From the NCBI RefSeq assembly GCF_002420705.1, contig NZ_DIIM01000010.1:224068-288067 (forward strand): a DNA stretch of 64,000 bases, written 5' to 3'. Below are positions 37,261 through 45,853 of the stretch, in pieces. The stretch comes from Sphingobacterium sp. UBA5670. Its GTDB lineage: Bacteria; Bacteroidota; Bacteroidia; Sphingobacteriales; Sphingobacteriaceae. The notes beneath the pieces are model-generated. The model was not told the DNA's origin. It saw only the letters and a program-made list of their open reading frames with translations, and searched no databases. Made by a program: the position numbers and the translations under genes. Every line of letters starts with the position of its first letter. Position 1 is the stretch's first letter.

Positions 37261-37308
37261 CTTAATGTTGGATTATTCACTTGTAAAATAGGCAAATTTC
37301 CGAAAAAA

Positions 37309-38133
37309 TTAGTTCTTTGAGAGTTCTTCAATCAATTGTAATCTCACGGTTTCATTTAGAATGCCTTTTGGATCATCAATAGTAATTTTTCCAAGGATAT
37401 CTTTTTTGACAGAAGCTCGATTTCCATTATTGTCACTCGCATCATAATTCCCGAAAATATCCTTTCTAACTGAAACCCGATTTCCGCTATTGTCTTCAAT
37501 CGCTTTACCACCAAGGATATCATTTCTCACTGTAGTACGTTGCCCATTGCTATTTTCAATGGTGAGATTATCCAAAATATCTTTCCGTACCCTAGTTGAA
37601 TTACCCTTGTTATCACGAATTTCCAGATTGCCTAAAATATCTTTTGATATCGTTGAGCTATTGCCTTGATTATCTCGAATATCGACGCCACCTAAAATAT
37701 TTTTAGATACAGTTTTGACGTTTCCTTGTTCATCACGGATCTCTAAATTACCGTGTATATTTCTAAAAACTGTAGATGGACTTCTGTCGTCCCCCTCATT
37801 TTTTACGACAACATTTCCTGAAAAGTCTTCTTTTATGGTTATTTTCACATCATCCTTAGTTACGGTTGTATATTCGCCCCAACTACCTCGTTTAAATTTA
37901 ATACTTCTCCAGGTATCTGAAAGAATAACATCTCCCCAGCTATCGGTCTCTATATTTATAGCGTTTCTGTCTAACCCATCTGAAATAGCTATTTTAATCA
38001 TGTACTTTTTCATATTGTCAGAAGGGGGATCGGACCATATTTGGGAATGCTCTACCGTTGTTGAAAGTTTGGCTTCTACCGTTAAGGTAACCAATATGAG
38101 TGAAAAACCGAATAGATAATATATGCGTTTCAT
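37309..38133 (-). CDS. secreted protein with seven 20-residue repeats
   Basis: 274 residues from ATG 38133, which starts a signal peptide (MKRIYYLFGFSLILVTLTVE). An in-frame start 60 bases upstream would add a charged extension and is less likely. From DNA 37770 down to 37363 the product has seven consecutive units of exactly 20 residues, with consensus V-x-K-D-I-L-G-N-x-x-I-x-D-N-x-G-N-x-x-x. An eighth degenerate 22-residue unit precedes them. Such a period suggests a beta-solenoid with one turn per unit, perhaps a surface or periplasmic structural or adhesive protein. The 60-bp DNA period is diverged, so it is an old repeat under coding selection. Function unknown. Confidence 0.75.
   Translation of the reverse strand: MKRIYYLFGFSLILVTLTVEAKLSTTVEHSQIWSDPPSDNMKKYMIKIAISDGLDRNAINIETDSWGDVILSDTWRSIKFKRGSWGEYTTVTKDDVKITIKEDFSGNVVVKNEGDDRSPSTVFRNIHGNLEIRDEQGNVKTVSKNILGGVDIRDNQGNSSTISKDILGNLEIRDNKGNSTRVRKDILDNLTIENSNGQRTTVRNDILGGKAIEDNSGNRVSVRKDIFGNYDASDNNGNRASVKKDILGKITIDDPKGILNETVRLQLIEELSKN
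37363..37770 (-). repeat. seven 60-bp coding repeats
   Basis: Each 60-base unit encodes one 20-residue module, in phase and without indels. Example segments: NILGGVDIRDNQGNSST, DILGNLEIRDNKGNSTR, DILGGKAIEDNSGNRVS. Third-codon divergence between units is high. Confidence 0.85.
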
Positions 38134-38226
38134 TAGATTGTGGTTTAATGTCAATATACGTTTTTTTATGCTACTTTCATTATATTTAAACACGAAGCGA
38201 ATTAATTGATATTATAGTTAGATAGA

Positions 38227-41200
38227 ATGTTTAAGCACTTAAAATACATAGACGGTACATCGGATAAATTTTGGGAAATACAAACTTCGGGTGCAACTCA
38301 TACAGTCACCTACGGACGAAACGGAACGGCTGGGCAAAGTAAGAGTAAAACCTTTGATTCAGAAGAAGCCTGTTTAAAAGATGCAGAAAAATTAGTAGCG
38401 GAGAAGACTAAAAAAGGCTATTCTGAAGATGGTACCGTAGGCGTTGATAGCAAGGAGAAAGGTTCGGCTGTTCGTCAACCAACGGCTGCCAGCCAGCGAA
38501 AAGAAGAGGCGGTAGCAGCATTGAAGTTGCTTATCAAAGAGGCAAGGACAGAAGATATCATCCCTTTTCTGGAGGAATATTCTAGTGGTAACCTCGAAAT
38601 TTTAAAAAAAGAAATACGTGCAGCCAAACGATATTGGGTCGATTATAGCGATCTTTCCAAGGATCCCGAATTTAAAAGTAAGGCACAGTACAACTGGGGA
38701 ACGAGGGGTACCAAGGAGCAACAACGTACGGTAAAATTACTTGCTCTTGCAACATTTTCGGGTTCTGACGCCGGTAGCTGGGATATTTTTTATGAACTTT
38801 TGAACCAGGCCCGGAGCAAGGATGTAATACAGATCCTTGCCTATGCCAAGCCCAATTGGTTGGGCGGATATTTATTACAGTTAGTTCGTAAAAATGAGTG
38901 GCAACAGATAAATTATGACAATCTCCGTTTTTTGGAGCAAATGGGACATGTTGATTTTGAACCGGAGCTTTATGCAAGTTCAATTTCTGGTTTTAATAAT
39001 TATGAATCCAAAAAGTTTTTTGAGGTTCTGACAACAGATGAATTGACAGTACAACGTGATATTCCTTTGGTATTTGAATATGAAACGGGCATTCACAGCA
39101 GGTATTGGGATTATAACTATCAGAATGCAGTCAATGAACTGCTATGGGATAAGGTGTTTGATACGTTGTTGGAAAACGAAAAAATTGATCCGGTGCTCAT
39201 CATCACTGGAGCGCTCGAAGCTCAAACCAAAAATTGGAATAATAATCTGAAGGGCTATTTCAGAAAGCTTATCGAGCGGATGAAACTTTCTGAACATACC
39301 GTGATTGCCTATCAACAAAAGATCTTTCCTTTGTTGCACGCTGAACAGAGCGCTGTAATCAATTTTGCAGTAGAATACTTGAAACCTTTCTTTGCGCATA
39401 CTGATTTTCAGTTATATGAATTTTTAGATTGGGCAGAAGCGATCTTTATGCGGAGCGATGTTAAGGCAAATCTTAAAACTCTTCTGATTCAGTTTGATAA
39501 ACTATTGAAACAAAAATCCGAATGGCAGGAACGATTTGTTTCGCTAGCGGCCGATATCTTTATGATTCCGGATTTGCAATTACAAGAAAGAGCAGTCAAG
39601 TTTATTTTAAAATATCAAAAAGAACCATCTGAAGAGCTTGCAGCTAAGTTGCAGCTTTATAAACCACAGATGATGGGGGCTGTTGGGACTGATCTCAAGC
39701 ACCTGCTATTGGAAGAAGGTTATTCGGAGAAAGAGATACTTGCTGAGCTTCACGGCGAAACAATCGAGCAGTATAGGTATCAGCCCATAGACGTCCGACG
39801 CTTAAACGAACCCTACGAATATCCGCAGACATGGAACGAGTTGTTTTTCAAGGTAGGGGAAGTCATCGGAGGTTCGGACCCTATTCAGGTAGAGATACTT
39901 ATGAATGGCTGGATACAACATGCAAGCAGTTTTCCGGCAGATTATCAAAAACAGTTGGAGCCTTATATTAAGCAGTTAAGTGGAGGATATCGTGAGTCTT
40001 CTTGGTACAACCATTTCTCGGGGACATTTATCAACATGTACTATAAATCCGATGTGGTCTATAAAGATAAAGACCGATATCACAATTATTCCAAATGGGT
40101 AAGTCTGATGGGAAGTCAACTGGAGTTATTACAACAATTTCGGATAAATGGTATTCGTCTGCCATTACTGAGCTTACCGACACACAAACCATTCTGGATC
40201 TCACCAACCGTTCTTGTGCAGCGTATTTTAGCTTATCAGGAAGCTGGTGAGAAAATCAATCTACTAGATTTTTCCATTGCGTTGAGTCGTACGGTGCGCG
40301 AAGATCTGGAAGAACTTGAGCCGCTGATAAAGCAAATCGATGAGCCGCAAATAAGGGACGTTATCAACTATGCCTTGGGTTTTGGACCGATGAAAGTGCA
40401 GTTGCAATCATGGTTAGGAAATTTATTGTCATCCAAAGATTCAAATCAAGTCAACTGGATAGGCCTATGGGCAACTGTAGCACGAACACACCATCCTGAT
40501 GCTTATTTTGAAGAATTTGTGAAGGAACCTTTAGCGGATATACCTTATGCAGCTCAACCTTTTCGTCCGGTATTAAAAACAGAGCCGACCTATTATGATA
40601 ATTATAACTATGCTACACGGAAATCAGAGAAAGTATACAATGGTGATCAGTTGAGTTATGCATTTCCTTCTTATAAACAAGGGAGTGAAACTTTCCTGTA
40701 TCATAAGGATATCTACAGCAGGGGAGCAAATACCATACTGTCTTATTACCTGTATAGGGCCGACGTAGCTTATATGCATAGTTTGATGCCCCAGAATACG
40801 GAGAGTCTTTCCCTGTTTTTAACGATAGGTCTGAACAGTAAAAGTGACTGGGGCGGGAAATCTTCAGCAGCTTATCTGGAGGAGATGCTGTACAATTTTT
40901 TCCGTTTCGATCAACAGTCCAACCTATACCTGGCAACTTCGCTCTTCAATAAAGAGAAGGAGGTGCGTGCTATGGCGGTTGAAGTCATTCTAGCTACAAT
41001 TAATGAAAATAGATTGGACACCAAAGTATTAGGTGGAAAATTGGGGATGTTGCTGAGTAATGGTTACGGTCCCATTGGCCGTTGTGCTGAGGTGCTGGAA
41101 CAATGTCGAGATATATCTTCAAAGCATAACAATGCCTTATTACAGCTATTGGATGCGGCTTTTACGCATTACAATATTGCTGAAAAAATGCCGACCAACT

Positions 41201-41337
41201 TTAAGAAAATCATTGAATATTATTACGATTTGATGAACAAGGAACAATATCATTTTCCAGACGATCTTCAACAAGTTTTTGAGAAACTGGAAATATATAA
41301 GAGTTTACAACCTATTTTGAAAAAAATAAGAAAATAA
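38227..41337 (+). CDS. WGR domain protein with large alpha-helical C-terminal region
   Basis: 1036 residues. N-terminal WGR-like domain (about 1-75; KFWEIQTSGATHTVTYGRNG, YGR in place of WGR, then AGQSKSKTF). A basic, Glu/Lys-rich linker (75-100) leads to a long helical region of HEAT/ARM-like character to the end. I associate this with the DUF6493-type family but cannot verify it. WGR domains bind nucleic acid in PARPs and related proteins. The gene is followed 4 bases later by a SWIM zinc-finger gene, so they are surely one transcription unit. No catalytic motif seen. Possible role in DNA or RNA transactions or conflict; unproven. Confidence 0.8.
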   Translation: MFKHLKYIDGTSDKFWEIQTSGATHTVTYGRNGTAGQSKSKTFDSEEACLKDAEKLVAEKTKKGYSEDGTVGVDSKEKGSAVRQPTAASQRKEEAVAALKLLIKEARTEDIIPFLEEYSSGNLEILKKEIRAAKRYWVDYSDLSKDPEFKSKAQYNWGTRGTKEQQRTVKLLALATFSGSDAGSWDIFYELLNQARSKDVIQILAYAKPNWLGGYLLQLVRKNEWQQINYDNLRFLEQMGHVDFEPELYASSISGFNNYESKKFFEVLTTDELTVQRDIPLVFEYETGIHSRYWDYNYQNAVNELLWDKVFDTLLENEKIDPVLIITGALEAQTKNWNNNLKGYFRKLIERMKLSEHTVIAYQQKIFPLLHAEQSAVINFAVEYLKPFFAHTDFQLYEFLDWAEAIFMRSDVKANLKTLLIQFDKLLKQKSEWQERFVSLAADIFMIPDLQLQERAVKFILKYQKEPSEELAAKLQLYKPQMMGAVGTDLKHLLLEEGYSEKEILAELHGETIEQYRYQPIDVRRLNEPYEYPQTWNELFFKVGEVIGGSDPIQVEILMNGWIQHASSFPADYQKQLEPYIKQLSGGYRESSWYNHFSGTFINMYYKSDVVYKDKDRYHNYSKWVSLMGSQLELLQQFRINGIRLPLLSLPTHKPFWISPTVLVQRILAYQEAGEKINLLDFSIALSRTVREDLEELEPLIKQIDEPQIRDVINYALGFGPMKVQLQSWLGNLLSSKDSNQVNWIGLWATVARTHHPDAYFEEFVKEPLADIPYAAQPFRPVLKTEPTYYDNYNYATRKSEKVYNGDQLSYAFPSYKQGSETFLYHKDIYSRGANTILSYYLYRADVAYMHSLMPQNTESLSLFLTIGLNSKSDWGGKSSAAYLEEMLYNFFRFDQQSNLYLATSLFNKEKEVRAMAVEVILATINENRLDTKVLGGKLGMLLSNGYGPIGRCAEVLEQCRDISSKHNNALLQLLDAAFTHYNIAEKMPTNFKKIIEYYYDLMNKEQYHFPDDLQQVFEKLEIYKSLQPILKKIRK

Positions 41338-41341
41338 CAAT

Positions 41342-42676
41342 ATGGCAGAGCAAGATTTAGCGATTAGCTATGCAAGAAATTCACAATTGACCCAGCAATC
41401 GGGCATACAGCAATTGGTATTGGCACATCAGTCGGAATTGGCCGAAGTCGCCAATGTACCTTGTTTCTTTTGGGGGAGTTTAACAGATCCTTTACTGACA
41501 TCCAAATGTTTGTTGACCCTGTCGAAAGTAGTACGGTCGAGTTTCGGCCCTGTACCTCCGAGTTTACGGGATCCAATCGTTTCAGCCGGCACCAATCAGA
41601 TTCGTTTTGAAGGATTCTCTTCCTGTAATGGCGTTTATGCCCGCCTGGATTTATTGGAAGATGCTATTGACGGGGAGTTTATTACGAGTGGTACAACCAA
41701 TGTAGATTTCAATGAGCCAATGCTCAATGCGTTAAACGCTGTCAAGAAAACCGAAAAAATGGTGTTGGGGGTAGGAAGCAATGAGGTCGCCATTAGTACT
41801 GATAAGGCCAAAGTGACTGAAAAGAAAGTGACTTTGCCACCACGTTGGATCAAAGGGCTGACTTCGGTCCAATTGTATTTGGCTGGAATGGAGCTGCAGT
41901 TTGAATTAAATAAAATTCAGCTTATCCAATTATTTCAGGGCATTCCGAAAGGGAATGTGAAAGGTGAATTCTATCTAACGAAAAGAGCTAGCCGATTTGT
42001 GTTTTCCCCTATAAGTACAGGTGACGCGGTACGTATTGGTGGTATACAGCGATTACGTTTATTGGAGGGACTGCTGACATATGCAGATAAGTTGCTTGTT
42101 TATCAGGAAAAAGGCGGTGAAAGTGCGGCTTTTGTTGCTGACTTTGGTAAAATGAGACTGACTCTTGCCTTGTCACCAGATAGTTATCGCGGATTTTCGG
42201 GCGAAGGTAATGTATTGGAAAATATGATTAAGGCCGTTCCGGATGAATGGATACATGCCGTCAACGGACTACTCAAATCCAACGAGTTATTTGACCCAAC
42301 AATGCTTTCAATTGAGCATGATGTCGATTTTGACACGATGGACACCCTATCGGCTTCATTATCTTCCATCGGGTTGCTGGGGTATGATCTACATAGTCAT
42401 CAGCACTATTATAGACGATTACCGTTTAAGATGGAACGTATTTTGGCATTGAACCCTCGGCTAAAAAATGCAAAAAAACTTGTTGCGACAGCAGGTGTAC
42501 AATTTGTTAAGAATACAACGGATTATATCGAAGCTAGAGTTGATGGATCAGGTGTGCAACATACCGTCATTATACAGGGAGACAAGTTTCAGTGTACCTG
42601 CAATTGGTTTACCAATCATCAGGGAAAAAGAGGGTTATGTAAACATATACTGGCCGTCAAGATGTTGAATGGTTAA
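41342..42676 (+). CDS. SWIM zinc-finger protein
   Basis: 444 residues. The C-terminal SWIM finger is complete: Cys 418, Cys 420, Cys 433, His 435 (C-x-C-x12-C-x-H). The rest (1-410) has no motif that I recognise: a mixed alpha/beta region, with segments such as LPPRWIKGLTSVQLYLAGMELQF. SWIM domains bind DNA or protein and accompany transposases, Rad51-linked proteins and conflict modules (SWIM with MoxR and VWA genes). Here it is tightly coupled (4-base gap) to the WGR gene, without MoxR or VWA neighbours. It ends at an 11-bp terminator-like inverted repeat. Confidence 0.8.
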   Translation: MAEQDLAISYARNSQLTQQSGIQQLVLAHQSELAEVANVPCFFWGSLTDPLLTSKCLLTLSKVVRSSFGPVPPSLRDPIVSAGTNQIRFEGFSSCNGVYARLDLLEDAIDGEFITSGTTNVDFNEPMLNALNAVKKTEKMVLGVGSNEVAISTDKAKVTEKKVTLPPRWIKGLTSVQLYLAGMELQFELNKIQLIQLFQGIPKGNVKGEFYLTKRASRFVFSPISTGDAVRIGGIQRLRLLEGLLTYADKLLVYQEKGGESAAFVADFGKMRLTLALSPDSYRGFSGEGNVLENMIKAVPDEWIHAVNGLLKSNELFDPTMLSIEHDVDFDTMDTLSASLSSIGLLGYDLHSHQHYYRRLPFKMERILALNPRLKNAKKLVATAGVQFVKNTTDYIEARVDGSGVQHTVIIQGDKFQCTCNWFTNHQGKRGLCKHILAVKMLNG

Positions 42677-42683
42677 CCTGTTT

Positions 42684-42722
42684 GTTGCTTCATATTTTGC
42701 TTGCTGTGAAGTATGAAGCAAC
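42684..42722. terminator. terminator-like inverted repeat between the SWIM and SUKH genes
   Basis: 11-bp arms GTTGCTTCATA (42684-42694) and TATGAAGCAAC (42712-42722), 17-base loop, in a 53-base gap between convergent genes. Followed by TTGGTTTT on the plus strand. Confidence 0.55.
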
Positions 42723-42729
42723 ATTGGTT

Positions 42730-43332
42730 TTAATAGATATCATCTTCATTAATAAAATTATAACCAGTATTGATCAGTTGCTGAAGATACTCTTCGAAAC
42801 TATCTGCTATGACAAGAAACTCATCGGGATCATGCACGAAACGTACAATTTGACCTATTTTACCGTTTTTTGAGGGACTAAAATCTACAAATAATTGTGA
42901 GGTTCCACCATTATTCATGCAATCGGAAAAATGAAGCCATTTTAAGTCCGTTGATTGATCAGTAATCCTGTTGTCAATTTCTACGTTGTTATACTTTCGG
43001 TCAATATAGTCAGCATAGTAGGTATGCGCAATATGTCGATTGTCGATCATCTCTTTAGACGAAAGCAGATAATAGGGATATTCAGCTAAGTCGGAGCCTA
43101 GAAAGAAGAATGCAATTTCTTCATCTGCATAAGTCCGCCAATAAGTTCCATCAACATATTTAAGTAAATCGACCAATCCCTCAGGGATTCCTGGAAATGC
43201 TTCTTGGAGTTTCTCTACATCTGTTTTGCCTGCACCATGTTTAATCTGTTCAAAATGATCCCAGGCTTCCTTGCCACCATTTTCATAGTATGCTTTCTTT
43301 AACCCAGATAAATAATTGTCAGCTTTTTTCAT
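42730..43332 (-). CDS. SUKH/SMI1-KNR4 family protein
   Basis: 200 residues, soluble. SUKH pattern: about residues 37-60 TDVEKLQEAFPGIPEGLVDL, LLKYVDGTYWRTYADEEIAF, then WLHFSDCMNNGGTSQLFVDFSP and the acidic IVRFVHDPDEFLVIADSFEEYL. SUKH proteins act as immunity proteins against nuclease toxins, or as Smi1-like regulators. No toxin gene sits beside it, so it may be an orphan immunity gene. It faces the WGR/SWIM operon (convergent) and diverges from the YhcG-type nuclease gene. Confidence 0.85.
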   Translation of the reverse strand: MKKADNYLSGLKKAYYENGGKEAWDHFEQIKHGAGKTDVEKLQEAFPGIPEGLVDLLKYVDGTYWRTYADEEIAFFFLGSDLAEYPYYLLSSKEMIDNRHIAHTYYADYIDRKYNNVEIDNRITDQSTDLKWLHFSDCMNNGGTSQLFVDFSPSKNGKIGQIVRFVHDPDEFLVIADSFEEYLQQLINTGYNFINEDDIY

Positions 43333-43550
43333 TTGCTTTTTTTCTTGTCAGTGAAGTTAGCCAAACTTGATGATAGAATAAAAGTAATTCGTCATGTATC
43401 TCCTTTTTTGTTGATTTTAAAAAGGGGTATGAAATTTAAAGTAGGAAAAGATCATTTTAGCTAATAATTCTTGAAGACTAGGATGATTAAATCTGATGTG
43501 ACAGTGAATTATTTTTTACTAAAATATTTAGTATTTAAATTACTTATAGT

Positions 43551-43558
43551 TATCTTTG
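43551..43558 (+). promoter_or_regulatory. -7 promoter element for the YhcG-type nuclease
   Basis: TATCTTTG matches TAnnTTTG, 43 bases before the ATG. The -33 position carries TTA rather than TTG. Confidence 0.45.
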
Positions 43559-43600
43559 TATTGTTCACTTACAGAAGTAATACCAAGAAAATAAACAATT

Positions 43601-44614
43601 ATGTTGTCCGATCAAACTTTAGTATCCGATATAAAGGCAATTATTGCGCAGTCCAAAGAAAATGCGGTTCGTGCTATCGATCATCAGCGCACATTGATGT
43701 ACTGGCATATTGGCCAACGTATTTTTGAACAGGAACAGGAAGGTAAGGAGAGAGCGGATTATGGGAAATACATTATAAAGTATCTTTCAGCGGAGTTACA
43801 ACCTGAGTTTGGTAGTGGTTTTTCATCTAGACAGTTAAATTGGTACCGTCAGTTTTATCGCACATTTCCAATTGTGTCTACACTGTGGACGCAATTGAGT
43901 TGGAGCCAATATAAGCTGCTTTTAAGTCTTAGAAGCGATGAACATAGGGAGTTTTATATTGCCGAGACCATAAAAAATAATTGGACAGTCCGACAGCTTG
44001 AGCGGCAGATCAATACGAATCTATACGAACGCCTGCTGCTTAGTAACGATAAGGAAAGTGTATTGGCTGTAGCAAAAAAGGAAAAGCTACCTTCGGACGC
44101 GAAGGAGATTATCAAAGATCCAATGGTACTGGAATTTTTGGGTTTGAAACGGGAAAGCGCTTACTATGAAAAGGACCTTGAGGGCGCCATTATTGACCAT
44201 CTTCAAGAGTTCTTACTCGAATTAGGAAATGGCTTCTCTTTTGTTGCTAGACAAAAACGTATCCATATCGAGGGCGATGAGTTTTTCGTTGATCTCGTCT
44301 TTTACAACCGTCTGTTGCAAAGTTTTGTGATTATTGAAATTAAGACACACAAATTAACGCATCAGGACATCGGTCAACTACAGATGTACGTGAATTATTA
44401 TGACCGTATGGAAAAGCTTCCGCATGAACATCCGACGGTTGGCATTTTGCTTTGTGCGAGTAAAAACGATGCGGTGGTCAAATTTACCCTTCCTGAAGAC
44501 CAAAAACAGATTGTTGCCAGTCAATATGAACTTTATCTACCGACAGAGCAACAGTTGCTAGATGAGGTGAACAAGGAGTTGAATAGTTTTGTAGGCAAAA
44601 GCGGTGGTGAATAG
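43601..44614 (+). CDS. YhcG/DUF1016 family PDDEXK nuclease
   Basis: 337 residues. N-terminal helical domain (about 1-160: MYWHIGQRIFEQEQEGKERADYG and FSSRQLNWYRQFYRTFP are family hallmarks). The C-terminal PDDEXK nuclease fold has Asp 231 (FFVDLVFYN) and Glu 246-x-Lys 248 (VIIEIKTHKL). The family is often found in accessory regions, with restriction systems or as a stand-alone gene, and is presumed to cut DNA. A shifted reading frame at 43471-43728 overlaps the start but is not a gene. It is isolated here. Confidence 0.93.
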   Translation: MLSDQTLVSDIKAIIAQSKENAVRAIDHQRTLMYWHIGQRIFEQEQEGKERADYGKYIIKYLSAELQPEFGSGFSSRQLNWYRQFYRTFPIVSTLWTQLSWSQYKLLLSLRSDEHREFYIAETIKNNWTVRQLERQINTNLYERLLLSNDKESVLAVAKKEKLPSDAKEIIKDPMVLEFLGLKRESAYYEKDLEGAIIDHLQEFLLELGNGFSFVARQKRIHIEGDEFFVDLVFYNRLLQSFVIIEIKTHKLTHQDIGQLQMYVNYYDRMEKLPHEHPTVGILLCASKNDAVVKFTLPEDQKQIVASQYELYLPTEQQLLDEVNKELNSFVGKSGGE

Positions 44615-44749
44615 CTCTTTCAACGATCTTCATGGGATATTTAAAAGTATTTTAATGCTATGGGCTTGAGTTGATTCATGCGTATTACTGGACAAAATTC
44701 CTGTGTTTCCGCTTTTTTCATTTTTATTTTTCTAACATAGATTATTTTG

Positions 44750-44757
44750 TACATTTG
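44750..44757 (+). promoter_or_regulatory. -7 promoter element for the 86-residue membrane protein
   Basis: TACATTTG, a full TAnnTTTG match, 24 bases before ATG 44781. No TTG at -33 (TTT instead). Confidence 0.5.
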
Positions 44758-44780
44758 TATCGAATAAAATCGAAATAGAA

Positions 44781-45041
44781 ATGGCAGAAACTGTACAACC
44801 AAGAGGTCCAAAGACAACTGATAATAATGCGAATCAAACTCATTACTACAAAACATTGGTAGTAGCGATCGCTTTAGGTTTAATAGGTACATTTATCCGT
44901 TTTGTACCGGATGTATGTACGGCATTGGGCCAACAAACTTTTTTGTTTTCCGCAATAGCTAACATCTCCATGATTGTAGGTGCACTTATCGCATTCAAAA
45001 CCGTTTTCGGAATTTTGGGATTTGGAAAAAAACGTGACTAA
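44781..45041 (+). CDS. small membrane protein, 86 residues
   Basis: Polar N terminus, then two membrane segments (about 24-42: TLVVAIALGLIGTFIRFV; about 56-80: FSAIANISMIVGALIAFKTV) and a basic tail GFGKKRD. A hydrophilic 20-residue N-terminal region is followed by the first membrane helix, so it is not a secretory signal. A promoter element and an own terminator flank it, so it is a real single gene. Function unknown. Confidence 0.75.
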   Translation: MAETVQPRGPKTTDNNANQTHYYKTLVVAIALGLIGTFIRFVPDVCTALGQQTFLFSAIANISMIVGALIAFKTVFGILGFGKKRD

Positions 45042-45066
45042 TTAACAGTCAACTAAGATATTTGAA

Positions 45067-45091
45067 AGCCTCAGTTTACTGGGGCTTTTTT
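45067..45091 (+). terminator. terminator of the 86-residue membrane protein gene
   Basis: AGCCTCAG (45067-45074) / CTGGGGCT (45079-45086), 8 bp with one G-T wobble, loop TTTA, six T residues. Confidence 0.75.
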
Positions 45092-45170
45092 GTGACCTAT
45101 GGAGTTGATAAACGATATCGGGAAGATAAGAGCTAGTTAAGCCTTAGTTAAGACACACTTTTACGGACTT

Positions 45171-45200
45171 CTACGGACTTTCACGGAGTTGTGCTGACTT
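45171..45200. repeat. three 10-bp tandem repeats
   Basis: TTACGGACTT, CTACGGACTT, TCACGGAGTT: a decamer with consensus nnACGGAcTT, three adjacent copies. Confidence 0.55.
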
Positions 45201-45313
45201 GTTATAGATTGAGGGTTGACCTCTATCTGATCAAGGTAAGTGAAATGTACACCTACTCACGAAAATAGTATTTTTTGAAAGCGAAAACAAGACTTATTTT
45301 TCAAATTCAAAAT

Positions 45314-45363
45314 ATCATACAAAAAAGGCCTCACAGTTTGCAGTGAGGCCTTTTTTGTATGAT
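45314..45363. terminator. strong bidirectional terminator
   Basis: Perfect 21-bp stem (45314-45334 / 45343-45363) with core GGCCTCAC / GTGAGGCC flanked by A6/T6, loop AGTTTGCA. It ends 9 bases before the stop of the 137-residue membrane protein gene. Confidence 0.92.
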
Positions 45364-45372
45364 TATCTTAGA

Positions 45373-45786
45373 CTATGCGAAGAGTGACCAGGTAGACCAA
45401 GGAATACGAGCAAGCATCAAGATCAAACCGATAATGTAGAAAATAACGACTGTTTGATTTGCTTTTCTGGCATTTTCAATCTTTTTAGCTTTCGAGTAAC
45501 CAATTGTGATCAATACGATAGCAATGATCATGGTCAAAGGGTGTTCAATGATTTTAAAACGTAATGCCGGATCTTTCATTACGGCACCAGAGATCATCGA
45601 TGGATACTTCAAATAAAAGAATAAAATCAATCCCACCAATAATTGAATATGCGATGCGATAAAACCCAATAAAGCAATTTTACGGTTGTACGGTTTGTTG
45701 CCTAGGTAGTTTGATAGGGTGATCACGATCGATATCACCAGGGCTAGCAATAATACAATTGCTATAGTCGAGTGTAAGTGTAACAT
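45373..45786 (-). CDS. conserved four-helix membrane protein
   Basis: 137 residues with four predicted membrane segments (about 8-28, 36-58, 83-100, 110-130). His residues lie near the ends of helices (LHLHSTIAI, ASHIQLLVG, IEHPLTMII), a pattern like small cytochrome b-type or CopD-like proteins that might bind heme or a metal, but this is speculation. Inner membrane. It is separated from SprT-like upstream by 67 bases on the same strand and ends at a strong terminator. Confidence 0.75.
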   Translation of the reverse strand: MLHLHSTIAIVLLLALVISIVITLSNYLGNKPYNRKIALLGFIASHIQLLVGLILFFYLKYPSMISGAVMKDPALRFKIIEHPLTMIIAIVLITIGYSKAKKIENARKANQTVVIFYIIGLILMLARIPWSTWSLFA

Positions 45787-45853
45787 AAAAGCTCTCTTTA
45801 ATAATTTCCTAAGTTAGCAAAGATAAAAATATAATGAATGTATTTATCAAAAA

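Larger units (their letters stand above)
45042..45372. other. 331-base intergenic region
   Basis: Between convergent genes. It holds the terminator at 45067-45091, three decamer units (45171-45200) and the strong bidirectional terminator at 45314-45363; the rest has nothing that I recognise. Confidence 0.6.

Noticed and set aside
37363..37770. 60-bp periodic pattern as a CRISPR array
   Set aside because: The repeats are adjacent, diverged, in frame, and encode one 20-residue module each; there are no spacers and no cas genes.
43471..43728. 85-codon frame upstream of and overlapping the YhcG nuclease
   Set aside because: Wrong frame at the overlap, and its N-terminal part has no family character; the nuclease has a clear start at 43601.
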